DNA of 29,548 nt from an uncultured Ruminococcus sp. (GCA_902773045.1 CACYDE010000116.1:1-29548); one strand, 5' to 3'. Numbered from the stretch's first letter, positions 1-8,333 are shown. Notes: generated from the sequence alone by a model not told the origin. A program made the numbers and translations.

Positions 1-610
1 CCTCTGCCAGCATGTCCAGCGTCTCCTGCCCCAATACCTGCACCACATCCGTGTCTATGACTCCTGGCGCGACAGCGTTGACGCGGATGCCGCTGGGGGC
101 AAGCTCGGCAGCCAGCGAGCGCGTCAGGCCGATGATGGCATGTTTGGTGGAGGAATAGGTCACCTCACAGGAGGCGCCGTGCCTGCCCCAGATGGAGGAC
201 ATGTTGATGATGCAGCCGGCATGCTCATGGAGCATGGAGGGCAGCACCGCCTGGATCGTGTTGTAGCAGCCGCCGAGGTTCACCGCAAAGACCCGATCCC
301 AGGTGGCGCGGTCGATATCCTGAAAGAGCTGCTGCCTGGCAATGCCCGCGTTGTTGACGAGCAGCGTGACCTTGCCGAGCTCCTTCTCGGTTTTTGCGAC
401 CATGGCCTTCACCGCCTCCGTGTCGGCAACATCCGCCTGTACCCAGATGGCGTCCGCGCCTTCGGCGCGAAGCTTTTCGCACAAGGCTTCGGCAAGGTCC
501 GTACGCTCCACACAGTTGAGACACACGGCCCAGCCCTCTTTTGCCAGCGCCTCGGCGCAGGCCCGGCCGATGCCCCGGGAGGAGCCGGTGATGAGCGCGA
601 CCTTCCTCAT
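1..610 (-). CDS. fabG: 3-oxoacyl-ACP reductase-like short-chain dehydrogenase, C-terminus cut by window edge
   Basis: Reading leftward from the ATG at 610-608, 203 codons are open to the window edge, so about 40 C-terminal residues of a ~245-residue family are missing. The translation shows the classical SDR pattern: cofactor-binding TGSSRGIG at residues 8-15, NNAG at 86-89, the active-site Ser near 138-139 (NMSS), the YSSTK catalytic Tyr152/Lys156, and the NAVAPG strand near 178-183. Classical SDRs of this type reduce 3-oxoacyl-ACP with NADPH in fatty acid synthesis, but sugar- or steroid-type substrates share these motifs. The start codon overlaps the plsC stop as ATGA, so the two genes are probably translationally coupled. 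The location beside a lysophosphatidate acyltransferase fits lipid synthesis. Codons end mostly in G or C, unlike everything right of about 1620. Confidence 0.85.
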   Translation of the reverse strand, partial: MRKVALITGSSRGIGRACAEALAKEGWAVCLNCVERTDLAEALCEKLRAEGADAIWVQADVADTEAVKAMVAKTEKELGKVTLLVNNAGIARQQLFQDIDRATWDRVFAVNLGGCYNTIQAVLPSMLHEHAGCIINMSSIWGRHGASCEVTYSSTKHAIIGLTRSLAAELAPSGIRVNAVAPGVIDTDVVQVLGQETLDMLAE

Positions 611-1434
611 TCCTCGACCTCCTCGCCCAGATGCTCCGCAATGCGATTGCGGCAATATGCGGAGAGCTCCTGGGTATTCATGGCTTTCACGGTCTCGACA
701 GGGATAACTTCCAGAATGTCGAGTGTCACATGGGTGGGGCGGAACGGAAAATTCCTGCCCACATTCTCAGTGCCCTGGATGGCGGCGAGCACGATGGGGG
801 CGTTGCCGCGCTGGGCGATCTTGAAGGAGCCCGCGTGGAAGGGGAGAAGCTTGCCGGTCTTGGTGCGGGTGCCCTCGGGATAGAGGCCGATGGAGCAGAC
901 GCCGCGCTTGAGAAAGTCCGCCGCCCTTAAGATGGCCTTGAGGGCCTCGCGGTCATTCTCCCTGTCAATGGCGAGAAAGCCCGCGCCCCAGGCAAGCCGC
1001 CCGATCCCCCAAAGCGCGAGGTTCGAGGGCTTGGAAAGAAACGCGATGTTGTACCGGCGCAGCCTGTCCGCCGTGACCACCGGGTCGAAGGCCGAGCGAT
1101 GGTTGCACACCCAGAGGAAGCGCCCTTCTTCCGGCAGCAGGTCCTGGCCGCCGATGACCGCGTGCACACGGCCCCAGGCGCAGAGCCATTCGGCGATGAT
1201 CGCGCAGCCGTGGCGGCAGATGGGGCTCTGGTTCTCCACCGGCCCGCGGGTGCCAGCGATGAGGGCGACGGCGTACCAGAACACAATAAACAGCAGGTTC
1301 ACGGCGACAAAGGTTCCGAGGCAGACAAGCAGCGCCTGCCACCAGTTCAGCCCGCCGACGAGCGCCCCAATGCCCGCGCCGAGGGCGGCGTAGATCATAC
1401 ACTCCATGACAAGTCTTGGGGGATTGCTGTGCAT
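607..1434 (-). CDS. plsC: 1-acyl-sn-glycerol-3-phosphate acyltransferase (PlsC family)
   Basis: A 275-residue protein with two hydrophobic N-terminal segments (about 13-30 and 34-60) followed by a PlsC acyltransferase domain. The catalytic HX4D motif is visible as NHRSAFD (residues 111-117, His112/Asp117), and the glycerol-phosphate-binding motif as YPEGTR (185-190). The family acylates lysophosphatidate to phosphatidate at the membrane using acyl-ACP or acyl-CoA. The ATG at 1434 has a weak GAGAA ribosome site. An internal ATG at 1407 has none that I can see, so I kept the longer form. The stop overlaps the start of the downstream SDR gene. The gene is strongly GC-rich. It may belong to a different genome or a transferred segment compared with the rest of the window. 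Confidence 0.88.
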   Translation of the reverse strand: MHSNPPRLVMECMIYAALGAGIGALVGGLNWWQALLVCLGTFVAVNLLFIVFWYAVALIAGTRGPVENQSPICRHGCAIIAEWLCAWGRVHAVIGGQDLLPEEGRFLWVCNHRSAFDPVVTADRLRRYNIAFLSKPSNLALWGIGRLAWGAGFLAIDRENDREALKAILRAADFLKRGVCSIGLYPEGTRTKTGKLLPFHAGSFKIAQRGNAPIVLAAIQGTENVGRNFPFRPTHVTLDILEVIPVETVKAMNTQELSAYCRNRIAEHLGEEVEE

Positions 1435-1544
1435 ATTTTCTCACATCCGTTTCTAAAATGAGTATTATTTCAGTAGGTTTTTGTGGGAGATGACAAAATT
1501 TCGGAATATGTGAAAAATTGGCTGTGACATTATGGAACAACCCC

Positions 1545-1573
1545 TTGACAGGAAGGGGAAAAGGGAAGAAAAT
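1545..1573 (+). promoter_or_regulatory. candidate sigma-A promoter abutting the AAGC repeat
   Basis: A consensus -35 TTGACA (1545-1550) is followed after 17 bp by GAAAAT (1568-1573), which matches the -10 consensus at 4 of 6 positions. Transcription would start at about 1580, inside the microsatellite, and read toward the dockerin gene. The -35 sits inside the CCCCTT/AAGGGG inverted repeat. This is a sequence match only. Confidence 0.4.
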
Positions 1574-1575
1574 AT

Positions 1576-1622
<47 letters not shown>

Positions 1623-1804
1623 GTTAATTCTGCCCTTTTGACGGTTGACTTTCATTTTGAAAATAAAATAGGTTTAAAAATTCGAGCGTGGTTTTCCCGT
1701 GTTAAAGGGGAGAACTGCGCTTTTTTTGCGAGGTGAGTTTTTTATCGAGCGGCTTCGGGCGTGCCGTGATAACGTCCGAATATTTTGAAAAGGAGAAAAA
1801 ATCA

Positions 1805-4800
1805 ATGAAACATAACAAAGTCTTAGCGTGTATGCTTGCGGCGCTCTTGCTGACCTCATCGGCGAGCCCGGCTTTTTCGTCGAACGCGGCGGAAATTAAA
1901 GACGAAAATTCTTTATCAAGCGTTGAAAAAGTCGTCAGCCGTGAAACTTTTGGAAATTATGAATATGAAATTCTTGAAGACGGAACGGTTTCGATCATAG
2001 GGTACACCGGGGAAGAATCCGAAATTAATATTCCGAGTGAGATCGACGGAAAAACAGTGACCAAGATCGGAGACAGCGCTTTTGAGCATTGTCAATCATT
2101 CACAAGCGTGACGATTCCTGATTCTGTGACCACGATCGGAGAGTGGGCTTTTTACGGTTGCTGTTATATGATGAGTTTAAAAATCGGAAATTCGGTGACC
2201 AAGATCGGCAATCAGGCTTTCTGCGTTTGCAGTCTTCTCACGAGTGTTACGATCCCCGATTCGGTGACCGAAATTGGGTATGGTGCTTTTACTAAATGCC
2301 GTTTACTCAAAAGTTTGACGATCGGAAATTCAGTGACCACGATTGGCTCTTATGCTTTTAATGAATGCAGTTCACTCACAAGTGTGACGATTCCTGATTC
2401 TGTAACCGAGATCGGAACATTTGTGTTCGCGCAATGCAATTCACTTTCGAGTGTTACGATCGGAAAATCGCTTACCAAGATCGAAGATGCGACTTTTTAC
2501 GAATGCGGTTCACTCACAAGTGTAACTATCCCTGATTCTGTGACCACGATCGGAAGTTCGGCGTTTTGGGAATGCAAATCACTCACAAGTGTGACTATTC
2601 CTGATTCGGTGACCATAATTGAAGGTTTGGCGTTTCACGAATGCAGTTCACTTACAAGTGTGATGATCCCTGATTCTGTAACCGCGATTGGAGGTCAGGC
2701 ATTTGAGTTCTGCAAATCACTCACAAGTGCGACGATTGGAAATTCGGTGACCGAGATCGGAAGTCGTGCTTTTGCCGAATGCAGTTCTCTTACAAGTGTA
2801 ACTATCCCTGACTCAGTGACCATGATCGGAAGTGAGGCTTTTTCCAATTGCAGTTCACTTAAGGAAATAAATGTTTTTCAAAACAATCCGGAATATTCAT
2901 CGGAACAAGGAGTTTTGATGAACAAAGATAAGACGCTGGTTATCCAAGCACCCGGAGCGATCGAGAGTTTTTTGATTCCTGATTCAGTGACCACGATCGG
3001 GTGGTCCGCTTTTCTCGGCTGCAGTTCTCTCACAAGTATTGTTATACCCGATTCGGTAACCACGATCGGATGGGATGCCTTTTTACAGTGTCGTTCTCTT
3101 ATGAGTATTATTATCCCTGATTCTGTGACTACAATTGGAAGATCGGCTTTTAGCGAATGCAGTTCACTCACAAGTGTTACGATCCCTGATTCAGTGACCA
3201 CGATTGGGGGTTATGCTTTTGAAAAATGCAGTTCACTTAGGGAAATCAATGTTTCTCAAAACAATCCGGAATATTCATCGGAACAAGGAGTTTTGATGAA
3301 CAAAGATAAGACGCTTATTATCCAAGCACCCGGAGCGATCGAGAGTTTTTCAATTCCTGATTCTGTGATTGAGATTGGAAGTTGCGCGTTTTCAGATTGC
3401 AGTTCTCTCACAAGTATTATTATCCCCGATTCGGTGACCACAATTGAAGGTTTGGCTTTTTTCGAATGCACTTCACTCACAAGTGTTACGATTCCTGATT
3501 CAGTGACAACTATCGGCAATTCGGCTTTTAGTGCCTGCAGCTCACTTAAAGAAATAAATGTTTCTCAAGACAATCCGGAATATTCATCTGAACAAGGATT
3601 TTTGATGAACAAAGATAAGACACTTATTATTCAAGCACCCGGAGCGATCGAGACCTTTTTGATTCCGGATTCGGTAACGAGTATCGGCGAAGGTGCTTTT
3701 TCATACTGCACATCGCTTACAAGTGTAACGATCGGCAATTCGGTAACGAGTATCGGCTACGCGGCTTTTAGCGGCTGCACATCGCTTACAAGTGTAACTA
3801 TCCCTGATTCCGTAACCGAAATTGAAGACGTTGCTTTTGAGGATTGTGAATCCCTGACGATTTACTGTTATTCGGGTTCATACGCCGAGCAGTACGCTAA
3901 GGATAACAACATAAAATATGAGCTGTTGGAAACCGACACGGATACAGAATCCGATACATCAACAGACACAAATTCCGACTCGGAAAGCGATACCGACACG
4001 ACCACGGACACAGACTCCGACACTGAGAGTGATACCGACACGACCACAGACACAGACTCCGACACTGAGAGTGATACCGACACGACCACGGACACCGACA
4101 CCGACTCGGAAAGCGATACCGACACGACCACGGACACCGACACCGACTCGGAAAGCGATACCGACACAACCACAGACACCGACACCGACTCGGAGAGTGA
4201 TACCGACACAACAACGGACACCGACACCGACTCGGAAAGCGATACCGACACAACAACGGACACCGATTCCGACTCGGAGAGTGATACCGACACGACCACG
4301 GACACCGACACCGACTCGGAGAGTGATACCGACACAACCACGGACACCGATTCCGACACGGAAAGTGATACCGACACAACAACGGACACCGACACCGACT
4401 CGCAAAGTGATACCGATACAACCACGGATACGGAAAGCGATACGGAAACCGAAATAAAAACTTTTGGAGATTATGAATATACGATCCTTGCCGACGGAAC
4501 TGTTTCGATCACAAGATACACCGGCGACGAAACTAACGTCACTGTTCCGAGTGAGATCGACGGAAAAAAAGTGACCGAGATCGGAGAATTGGCTTTTGGA
4601 CTGAACATTGATCTTTTGAGTGTGACGATCCCCGATTCTGTGACAACGATCGACAATTACGCTTTTTCGTATTGTGTTTCTCTGACGAGTGTGACGATCC
4701 CTGATTCTGTGACCACGATCGGAGAGGATGCTTTTGAGGGTTGTGAATCTCTCACGATTTATTGCCATGAAGGTTCTTCTGCCGAAAAATATGCTGAAGA

Positions 4801-5056
4801 TAACGATCTGAAATACGAACTATTGAACGACGATCCCGACCCACAGCCGGCAGGCGTTCCCGGCGATCTTGACGGCGACGAAGAGATAACCGCAAATGAC
4901 GCTATTCTGGCTTTGCGTATGTCCATCGGTGTGGACGAGTATAACGACGATATGCTGATAATCGCTGACGTTGACGGCGACGGCGAGATCACCGCGAACG
5001 ACGCTATCATGATTTTGCGCGCAAGCATAGGGCTTGAAGATCTTGGAACGGAATAA
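1805..5056 (+). CDS. Secreted BspA-type leucine-rich repeat protein with C-terminal type I dockerin
   Basis: A 1083-residue protein. The ATG at 1805 is chosen over an upstream in-frame start because AAAGGAG lies 9 bp before it and a signal peptide begins there (KHNK, hydrophobic core, A-rich cleavage region near residues 22-30). Residues ~49-705 are about two dozen LRR_5/BspA units of ~23 residues with the pattern SVTIPDSVTTIG..AF..C.SL. A linker made almost only of S, T, D and E follows (~710-881, eleven 14-residue units). A second short LRR block starts with a repeat of the N-terminal FG.YEY cap (~886-1010). The C-terminus carries two dockerin calcium-loop repeats, DLDGDEEITANDAI and DVDGDGEITANDAI (~1017-1080). 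Dockerins bind cohesins on cellulosomal scaffolds, and BspA repeats are linked to adhesion. No catalytic domain or LPXTG anchor is visible, so an adhesive or structural role is inferred. Confidence 0.93.
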   Translation: MKHNKVLACMLAALLLTSSASPAFSSNAAEIKDENSLSSVEKVVSRETFGNYEYEILEDGTVSIIGYTGEESEINIPSEIDGKTVTKIGDSAFEHCQSFTSVTIPDSVTTIGEWAFYGCCYMMSLKIGNSVTKIGNQAFCVCSLLTSVTIPDSVTEIGYGAFTKCRLLKSLTIGNSVTTIGSYAFNECSSLTSVTIPDSVTEIGTFVFAQCNSLSSVTIGKSLTKIEDATFYECGSLTSVTIPDSVTTIGSSAFWECKSLTSVTIPDSVTIIEGLAFHECSSLTSVMIPDSVTAIGGQAFEFCKSLTSATIGNSVTEIGSRAFAECSSLTSVTIPDSVTMIGSEAFSNCSSLKEINVFQNNPEYSSEQGVLMNKDKTLVIQAPGAIESFLIPDSVTTIGWSAFLGCSSLTSIVIPDSVTTIGWDAFLQCRSLMSIIIPDSVTTIGRSAFSECSSLTSVTIPDSVTTIGGYAFEKCSSLREINVSQNNPEYSSEQGVLMNKDKTLIIQAPGAIESFSIPDSVIEIGSCAFSDCSSLTSIIIPDSVTTIEGLAFFECTSLTSVTIPDSVTTIGNSAFSACSSLKEINVSQDNPEYSSEQGFLMNKDKTLIIQAPGAIETFLIPDSVTSIGEGAFSYCTSLTSVTIGNSVTSIGYAAFSGCTSLTSVTIPDSVTEIEDVAFEDCESLTIYCYSGSYAEQYAKDNNIKYELLETDTDTESDTSTDTNSDSESDTDTTTDTDSDTESDTDTTTDTDSDTESDTDTTTDTDTDSESDTDTTTDTDTDSESDTDTTTDTDTDSESDTDTTTDTDTDSESDTDTTTDTDSDSESDTDTTTDTDTDSESDTDTTTDTDSDTESDTDTTTDTDTDSQSDTDTTTDTESDTETEIKTFGDYEYTILADGTVSITRYTGDETNVTVPSEIDGKKVTEIGELAFGLNIDLLSVTIPDSVTTIDNYAFSYCVSLTSVTIPDSVTTIGEDAFEGCESLTIYCHEGSSAEKYAEDNDLKYELLNDDPDPQPAGVPGDLDGDEEITANDAILALRMSIGVDEYNDDMLIIADVDGDGEITANDAIMILRASIGLEDLGTE
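2863..2967 (+). repeat. 105-bp intragenic module, copy 1 of 3
   Basis: Encodes an insert between LRR units: EINV.QNNPEYSSEQG, then LMNKDKTL and QAPGAIE. Near-identical DNA recurs at 3241-3345 and 3550-3654. Conservation at the DNA level suggests recent duplication or gene conversion inside the LRR domain. Confidence 0.9.
3241..3345 (+). repeat. 105-bp intragenic module, copy 2 of 3
   Basis: Second copy of the insert module, offset 378 bp from copy 1, with only a few substitutions. It lies inside the LRR domain of the dockerin protein. Confidence 0.9.
3550..3654 (+). repeat. 105-bp intragenic module, copy 3 of 3
   Basis: Third copy of the insert module, offset 309 bp from copy 2. It is slightly more diverged (QDNPEYSSEQGF, AIETF). 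Confidence 0.88.
3974..4435 (+). repeat. 42-bp tandem repeat (about 11 units) encoding the Ser/Thr/Asp linker
   Basis: Eleven consecutive units encode variants of SDSESDTDTTTDTD (14 residues). Units differ mostly by synonymous changes and by TDSE/SDTE/SDSE swaps. The array separates the two LRR blocks. Acidic, Thr/Ser-rich linkers of this kind are typical of secreted cellulosomal proteins and may be glycosylated. Long frames also open on the complementary strand here, but they are by-products of the repeat. Confidence 0.95.
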
Positions 5057-5086
5057 ATAACGCCATGCACTGATTTATTCAGGCTG

Positions 5087-5110
5087 TTCGGCTTTCAAGC
5101 GTAAGCCGAA
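5087..5110. repeat. Perfect 8-bp hairpin downstream of the dockerin gene
   Basis: TTCGGCTT (5087-5094) pairs with AAGCCGAA (5103-5110) across an 8-nt loop. There is no T-run, so it is probably not a terminator by itself. It precedes the true terminator. Confidence 0.7.
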
Positions 5111-5137
5111 TGCTCAAAAGAAAATAAAAATTGATAA

Positions 5138-5179
5138 AGCCGCCCGGGGGATAGCCGATATCTCCCGGACGGCTGTTTT
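5138..5179 (+). terminator. Rho-independent terminator of the dockerin gene
   Basis: A GC-rich stem, AGCCGCCCGGGGGA (from 5138) against TCTCCCGGACGGCT (to 5174), has only G-U or single mismatches and is followed by GTTTTATT. It lies 82 bp after the stop codon and before the uvrB promoter. Confidence 0.85.
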
Positions 5180-5219
5180 ATTATGCAAAAATGGCTTGGT
5201 TATGCGTTTTTTTAGATAG

Positions 5220-5248
5220 TTGAAATTGCGCCGAGATTATGGTATAAT
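5220..5248 (+). promoter_or_regulatory. Sigma-A promoter of uvrB
   Basis: TTGAAA (5220-5225), a 17-bp spacer and a perfect TATAAT (5243-5248) preceded by TATGG. The predicted start is about 5255, giving a leader of about 30 nt before uvrB. An ATG at 5256 opens an 8-codon frame ending at 5282, one base before the uvrB start. I saw no LexA-type operator that I could defend. Confidence 0.8.
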
Positions 5249-5283
5249 AACAGCTATGGTTAATTTAAAAAACGGAAAGTGAT

Positions 5284-7260
5284 GTGAGTTTTGTGCCTGA
5301 TAATTGTTTTAAGCTTAAATCCGATTATAAACCGACAGGAGATCAGCCGTATGCGATCGGCGAAATCGTGAAAAGCATAGAAAAAGGAAACAAGGAACAG
5401 ACGCTTCTGGGCGTTACAGGCTCCGGAAAAACGTTTACTATGGCGAATGTTATTGCAAAACTCAACAGACCCACGCTTGTTCTTGCACATAACAAAACGC
5501 TTGCCGCTCAGCTTTGCAGCGAATTCAAGGAGTTCTTTCCCGAAAATGCTGTGGAATATTTTGTTTCGTATTATGACTATTATCAGCCGGAAGCGTATAT
5601 TGCTTCGACGGATACCTATATTGAAAAGGATTCTTCGATCAACGATGAGATAGATAAGCTTCGTCACAGTGCAACGCTTGCACTGTCGGAAAGACGAGAT
5701 GTTATTATCGTTGCGAGTGTTTCGTGTATCTACAGTTTGGGAAACCCTATCGACTACCGAACGATGGTCATTTCTCTTCGCCCCGGAATGGAGAAACCGA
5801 GAGACGAGCTTCTGAAGAAGCTTGTGGAATTGCAGTATGAAAGAAACGATATTAATTTTGTGAGAAACAAATTCCGCGTCAGGGGAGATGTGGTGGAGAT
5901 CTTTCCTGCGGCGAGCGGTGACAACATCATAAGAGTCGAGTTCTTCGGAGATGAGATCGACCGTATCAGTGAGATAAATCCTCTGACGGGAGAATTCATA
6001 GCGAATCTCCGTCATGCGGCGATCTATCCTGCTTCACATTACATTGTCCCACAGGATAAGATGCAGGCGGCGATCAAAGAGATAGAAACGGAGCTTGAGC
6101 AGCGGCTTGAATATTTCCGTTCGGAGGGAAAGCTTCTTGAAGCTCAGAGGATCGAACAGCGGACGAGATATGACATCGAGTCTCTTCTTGAGATCGGCTT
6201 CTGCCCCGGAATAGAGAATTATTCCCGTGTGCTTTCGGGAAGAAAGCCGGGAAGTATGCCATATACTCTCCTTGATTATTTTCCGGAGGATTTTCTTCTG
6301 TTTGTTGATGAATCACATGTTACATTACCTCAGGTTCGCGGTATGTATGCAGGCGACCACGCAAGGAAACAGAATCTTATCGACTACGGTTTCAGACTTC
6401 CGTCGGCATTTGACAACCGCCCCTTGAATTTTGACGAATTTTACAGTAAAATAAATCAGGCGGTCTTTGTTTCGGCTACTCCCGGAGATTTTGAACTTGA
6501 AAAAAGCAGTCTTGTTGCCGAACAGGTCATTCGTCCGACAGGTCTTCTCGATCCCGAAATCTCTGTCAGACCCACCGAAGGTCAGATAGATGACCTTGTT
6601 TCCGAGATCAACCTCAGAACGTCAAAGGGATTCAGAACGCTTGTCACCACGCTCACGAAAAAAATGGCGGAGGATCTCACTTCTTATCTTGACGAGCTTG
6701 GGATCAAGGTTCGCTATATGCACCATGATATAGATACGGTTGAGCGCATGGAGATCATAAGAGGACTTCGTCTGGGAGAATTCGACGTGCTTGTCGGAAT
6801 CAATCTTCTCAGAGAAGGTCTTGATATTCCGGAGGTTGCGCTTGTGGTGATTCTTGACGCAGACAAGGAAGGATTTCTCAGAAGCGACCGAAGCCTCATT
6901 CAGACTATCGGACGTGCTGCCCGAAACAGCGAGGGTGAGGTTATTATGTATGCCGACAGCGTGACTCCTTCAATGGAAAAGGCGCTCACCGAAACTGCGC
7001 GCAGACGTGAAATTCAGATGAGATATAACGAAGAACATGGGATCACACCGAAAACTATCATCAAGAAGGTGAGTGATGTTCTTGAAATTTCGACTCATTC
7101 CGATGATGAAAAGAAACCGAAAAAGCAGCTGAATGCCGAGGAAAAGCGAAAGCTTATCGAACAGCTGACTAAAGAAATGAAAGCTGCGGCAAAGCTTCTT
7201 GAATTTGAACATGCAGCGTTTCTGCGCGATAAGATAAACAAATTAAAAGGTACAAAATGA
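5284..7260 (+). CDS. uvrB: UvrABC system protein B
   Basis: A 658-residue protein, normal length for UvrB. It is the damage-verifying helicase subunit of nucleotide excision repair, loaded by UvrA and then binding UvrC. Visible motifs are the N-terminal YKPTGDQP, Walker A GVTGSGKTFT (near residue 43), the Tyr-rich beta-hairpin SYYDYYQPEAY, Walker B FVDESHVTLPQ, the helicase motif LLREGLDIPE and QTIGRAARN near motif VI. A C-terminal UVR domain for UvrC contact ends the protein (EFEHAAFLRDKI). The start is a GTG at 5284 with GGAAAG only 4 bp upstream. Another GTG at 5293 is possible, and the choice changes only three residues. The neighbouring uvrA and uvrC genes are not in the window. No terminator is obvious before the next gene. 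Confidence 0.97.
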   Translation: MSFVPDNCFKLKSDYKPTGDQPYAIGEIVKSIEKGNKEQTLLGVTGSGKTFTMANVIAKLNRPTLVLAHNKTLAAQLCSEFKEFFPENAVEYFVSYYDYYQPEAYIASTDTYIEKDSSINDEIDKLRHSATLALSERRDVIIVASVSCIYSLGNPIDYRTMVISLRPGMEKPRDELLKKLVELQYERNDINFVRNKFRVRGDVVEIFPAASGDNIIRVEFFGDEIDRISEINPLTGEFIANLRHAAIYPASHYIVPQDKMQAAIKEIETELEQRLEYFRSEGKLLEAQRIEQRTRYDIESLLEIGFCPGIENYSRVLSGRKPGSMPYTLLDYFPEDFLLFVDESHVTLPQVRGMYAGDHARKQNLIDYGFRLPSAFDNRPLNFDEFYSKINQAVFVSATPGDFELEKSSLVAEQVIRPTGLLDPEISVRPTEGQIDDLVSEINLRTSKGFRTLVTTLTKKMAEDLTSYLDELGIKVRYMHHDIDTVERMEIIRGLRLGEFDVLVGINLLREGLDIPEVALVVILDADKEGFLRSDRSLIQTIGRAARNSEGEVIMYADSVTPSMEKALTETARRREIQMRYNEEHGITPKTIIKKVSDVLEISTHSDDEKKPKKQLNAEEKRKLIEQLTKEMKAAAKLLEFEHAAFLRDKINKLKGTK

Positions 7261-7307
7261 TTTTTTTCGTCACCGCTCGGCGGCAGTTATAATTTAGGAT
7301 GGTGAGT

Positions 7308-8141
7308 ATGAAAAAGGGATTTATTACTTTAGTAAAAATACTGATCTTTTTCTTTGGATGGGCTGTTTTGTCGGGAGTGATAGATATTCCAAATGATAAT
7401 CCGGCAATTTGGAGATTTTTTGCTGAATTAATTCCATTGGTGGTTATCATTATATTTACTGTTCTTTTTGTGATAATTGAAAAGAAGGAAGTGAAAATAC
7501 CTATTGCGGAAAACTGCGTAAAAGGAACATTGACGGGAACAATTGTGGGAATGATCTGGTTAGGATTATCTGTAATAATTCTTATAATGTTTCATCAGCT
7601 GCAGATTGTAGGGAAGAATAATGTACCGTTATTATGGCTTTGGGTTTTGTCTGCATTTATAAACGTGATAATGCAGGAACTGTTGATAAGGGGATATTTG
7701 TATCAATTGTTAAAGACAAAATACAATTTAACATGGGCGGTAATTGTGACAACATCATTATTTACTTTTTTCCATGGAGGAGCGTTTGAAGCAGGGCTGA
7801 TTCCGGTATTAAACGTTATTACCATGTGTATGTTTACTACTGTTATGTATGAATCAGAAAAAACAGTTCTTGCACCTATTATGGCTCATTCGGTTTGGAA
7901 TATTGTCGGTGCAATTATTCTTGGAGGTATTAGTTTAGCTGATGACTATCCAAGTCTTTATTTTATGACTGCAACAGGAAATGAAGTTCTGTCCGGAGGG
8001 GATTATAAAATTGAAGCAAGTATTGTAGTTATGGTGATTAACATTGTTTTGCTGATTATTTTTATGTTACGTTATAAGAAGCTTCAAACCAAAAGAATCA
8101 ATGATTCCAATTTAAGGCAACACCGCACAAAGACCACCTGA
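7308..8141 (+). CDS. CPBP-family intramembrane glutamic endopeptidase
   Basis: A 277-residue, very hydrophobic protein with about eight membrane segments. The CPBP (Abi/CaaX protease-like) motifs are visible: QELLIRG, with the E...R pair of the usual EExxxR but a Gln first; FTFFHGG, the FxxxH motif; and HSVWN, the HxxxN motif. The family includes prenyl-protein proteases and bacteriocin self-immunity proteins, and the substrate here is unknown. I prefer the ATG at 7308 (AGGATGGTGAG just upstream) over 7299. The gene is clearly AT-richer than its neighbours and uses TTA/ATA codons, which suggests transfer. Its last ~10 codons lie in a repeat element that begins at about 8112, so the native C-terminus may have been replaced. 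A TATAAT at 7288-7293 has no convincing -35. Confidence 0.88.
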   Translation: MKKGFITLVKILIFFFGWAVLSGVIDIPNDNPAIWRFFAELIPLVVIIIFTVLFVIIEKKEVKIPIAENCVKGTLTGTIVGMIWLGLSVIILIMFHQLQIVGKNNVPLLWLWVLSAFINVIMQELLIRGYLYQLLKTKYNLTWAVIVTTSLFTFFHGGAFEAGLIPVLNVITMCMFTTVMYESEKTVLAPIMAHSVWNIVGAIILGGISLADDYPSLYFMTATGNEVLSGGDYKIEASIVVMVINIVLLIIFMLRYKKLQTKRINDSNLRQHRTKTT

Positions 8142-8166
8142 CGGTACCCCAAGGGCACCGTCGGTG
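8135..8166. repeat. Hairpin overlapping the CPBP stop codon
   Basis: CACC, a bulged T, then GACGGT and CCC pair across a CAA loop with GGG, ACCGTC and GGTG, with one mismatch. It has no T-run immediately after it. The UGA stop of the protease gene lies inside the left arm. Confidence 0.8.
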
Positions 8167-8294
8167 TGTATCCATTGGTGACAAATTCTGATGCAGGCGA
8201 TAAATTCACCCCGCTCATAAAGTCGGTGTGCGATTTTTGAATTGTATCTATTTGAAAAGATTGGAAAATAATTTTCAGGCTTTGCCCTAAAAAT

Positions 8295-8333
8295 CTCCTG
8301 CCGTTCATCTGCACAGCATATGAACGACAGGAG
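8295..8333. repeat. 14-bp stem hairpin upstream of the topoisomerase operon
   Basis: CTCCTG.CGTTCAT (8295-8308) pairs with ATGAACG.CAGGAG (8320-8333) around an 11-nt loop, flanked by AAAAAT on the left and GTTTTC on the right. The A/T flanks make it a plausible bidirectional terminator that could isolate the topoisomerase genes from upstream reading. Confidence 0.7.

Noticed and set aside
140..1461. Plus-strand frames opposite fabG and plsC
   Set aside because: High GC leaves many spurious open frames. The minus-strand frames carry all SDR and PlsC motifs and overlap as a coupled pair.
3868..4768. Long minus-strand frames (up to 269 codons) inside the dockerin gene linker
   Set aside because: They arise because the 42-bp repeat keeps several frames open. 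They have repetitive translations such as VSVSLSESVS, no ribosome site and no promoter.
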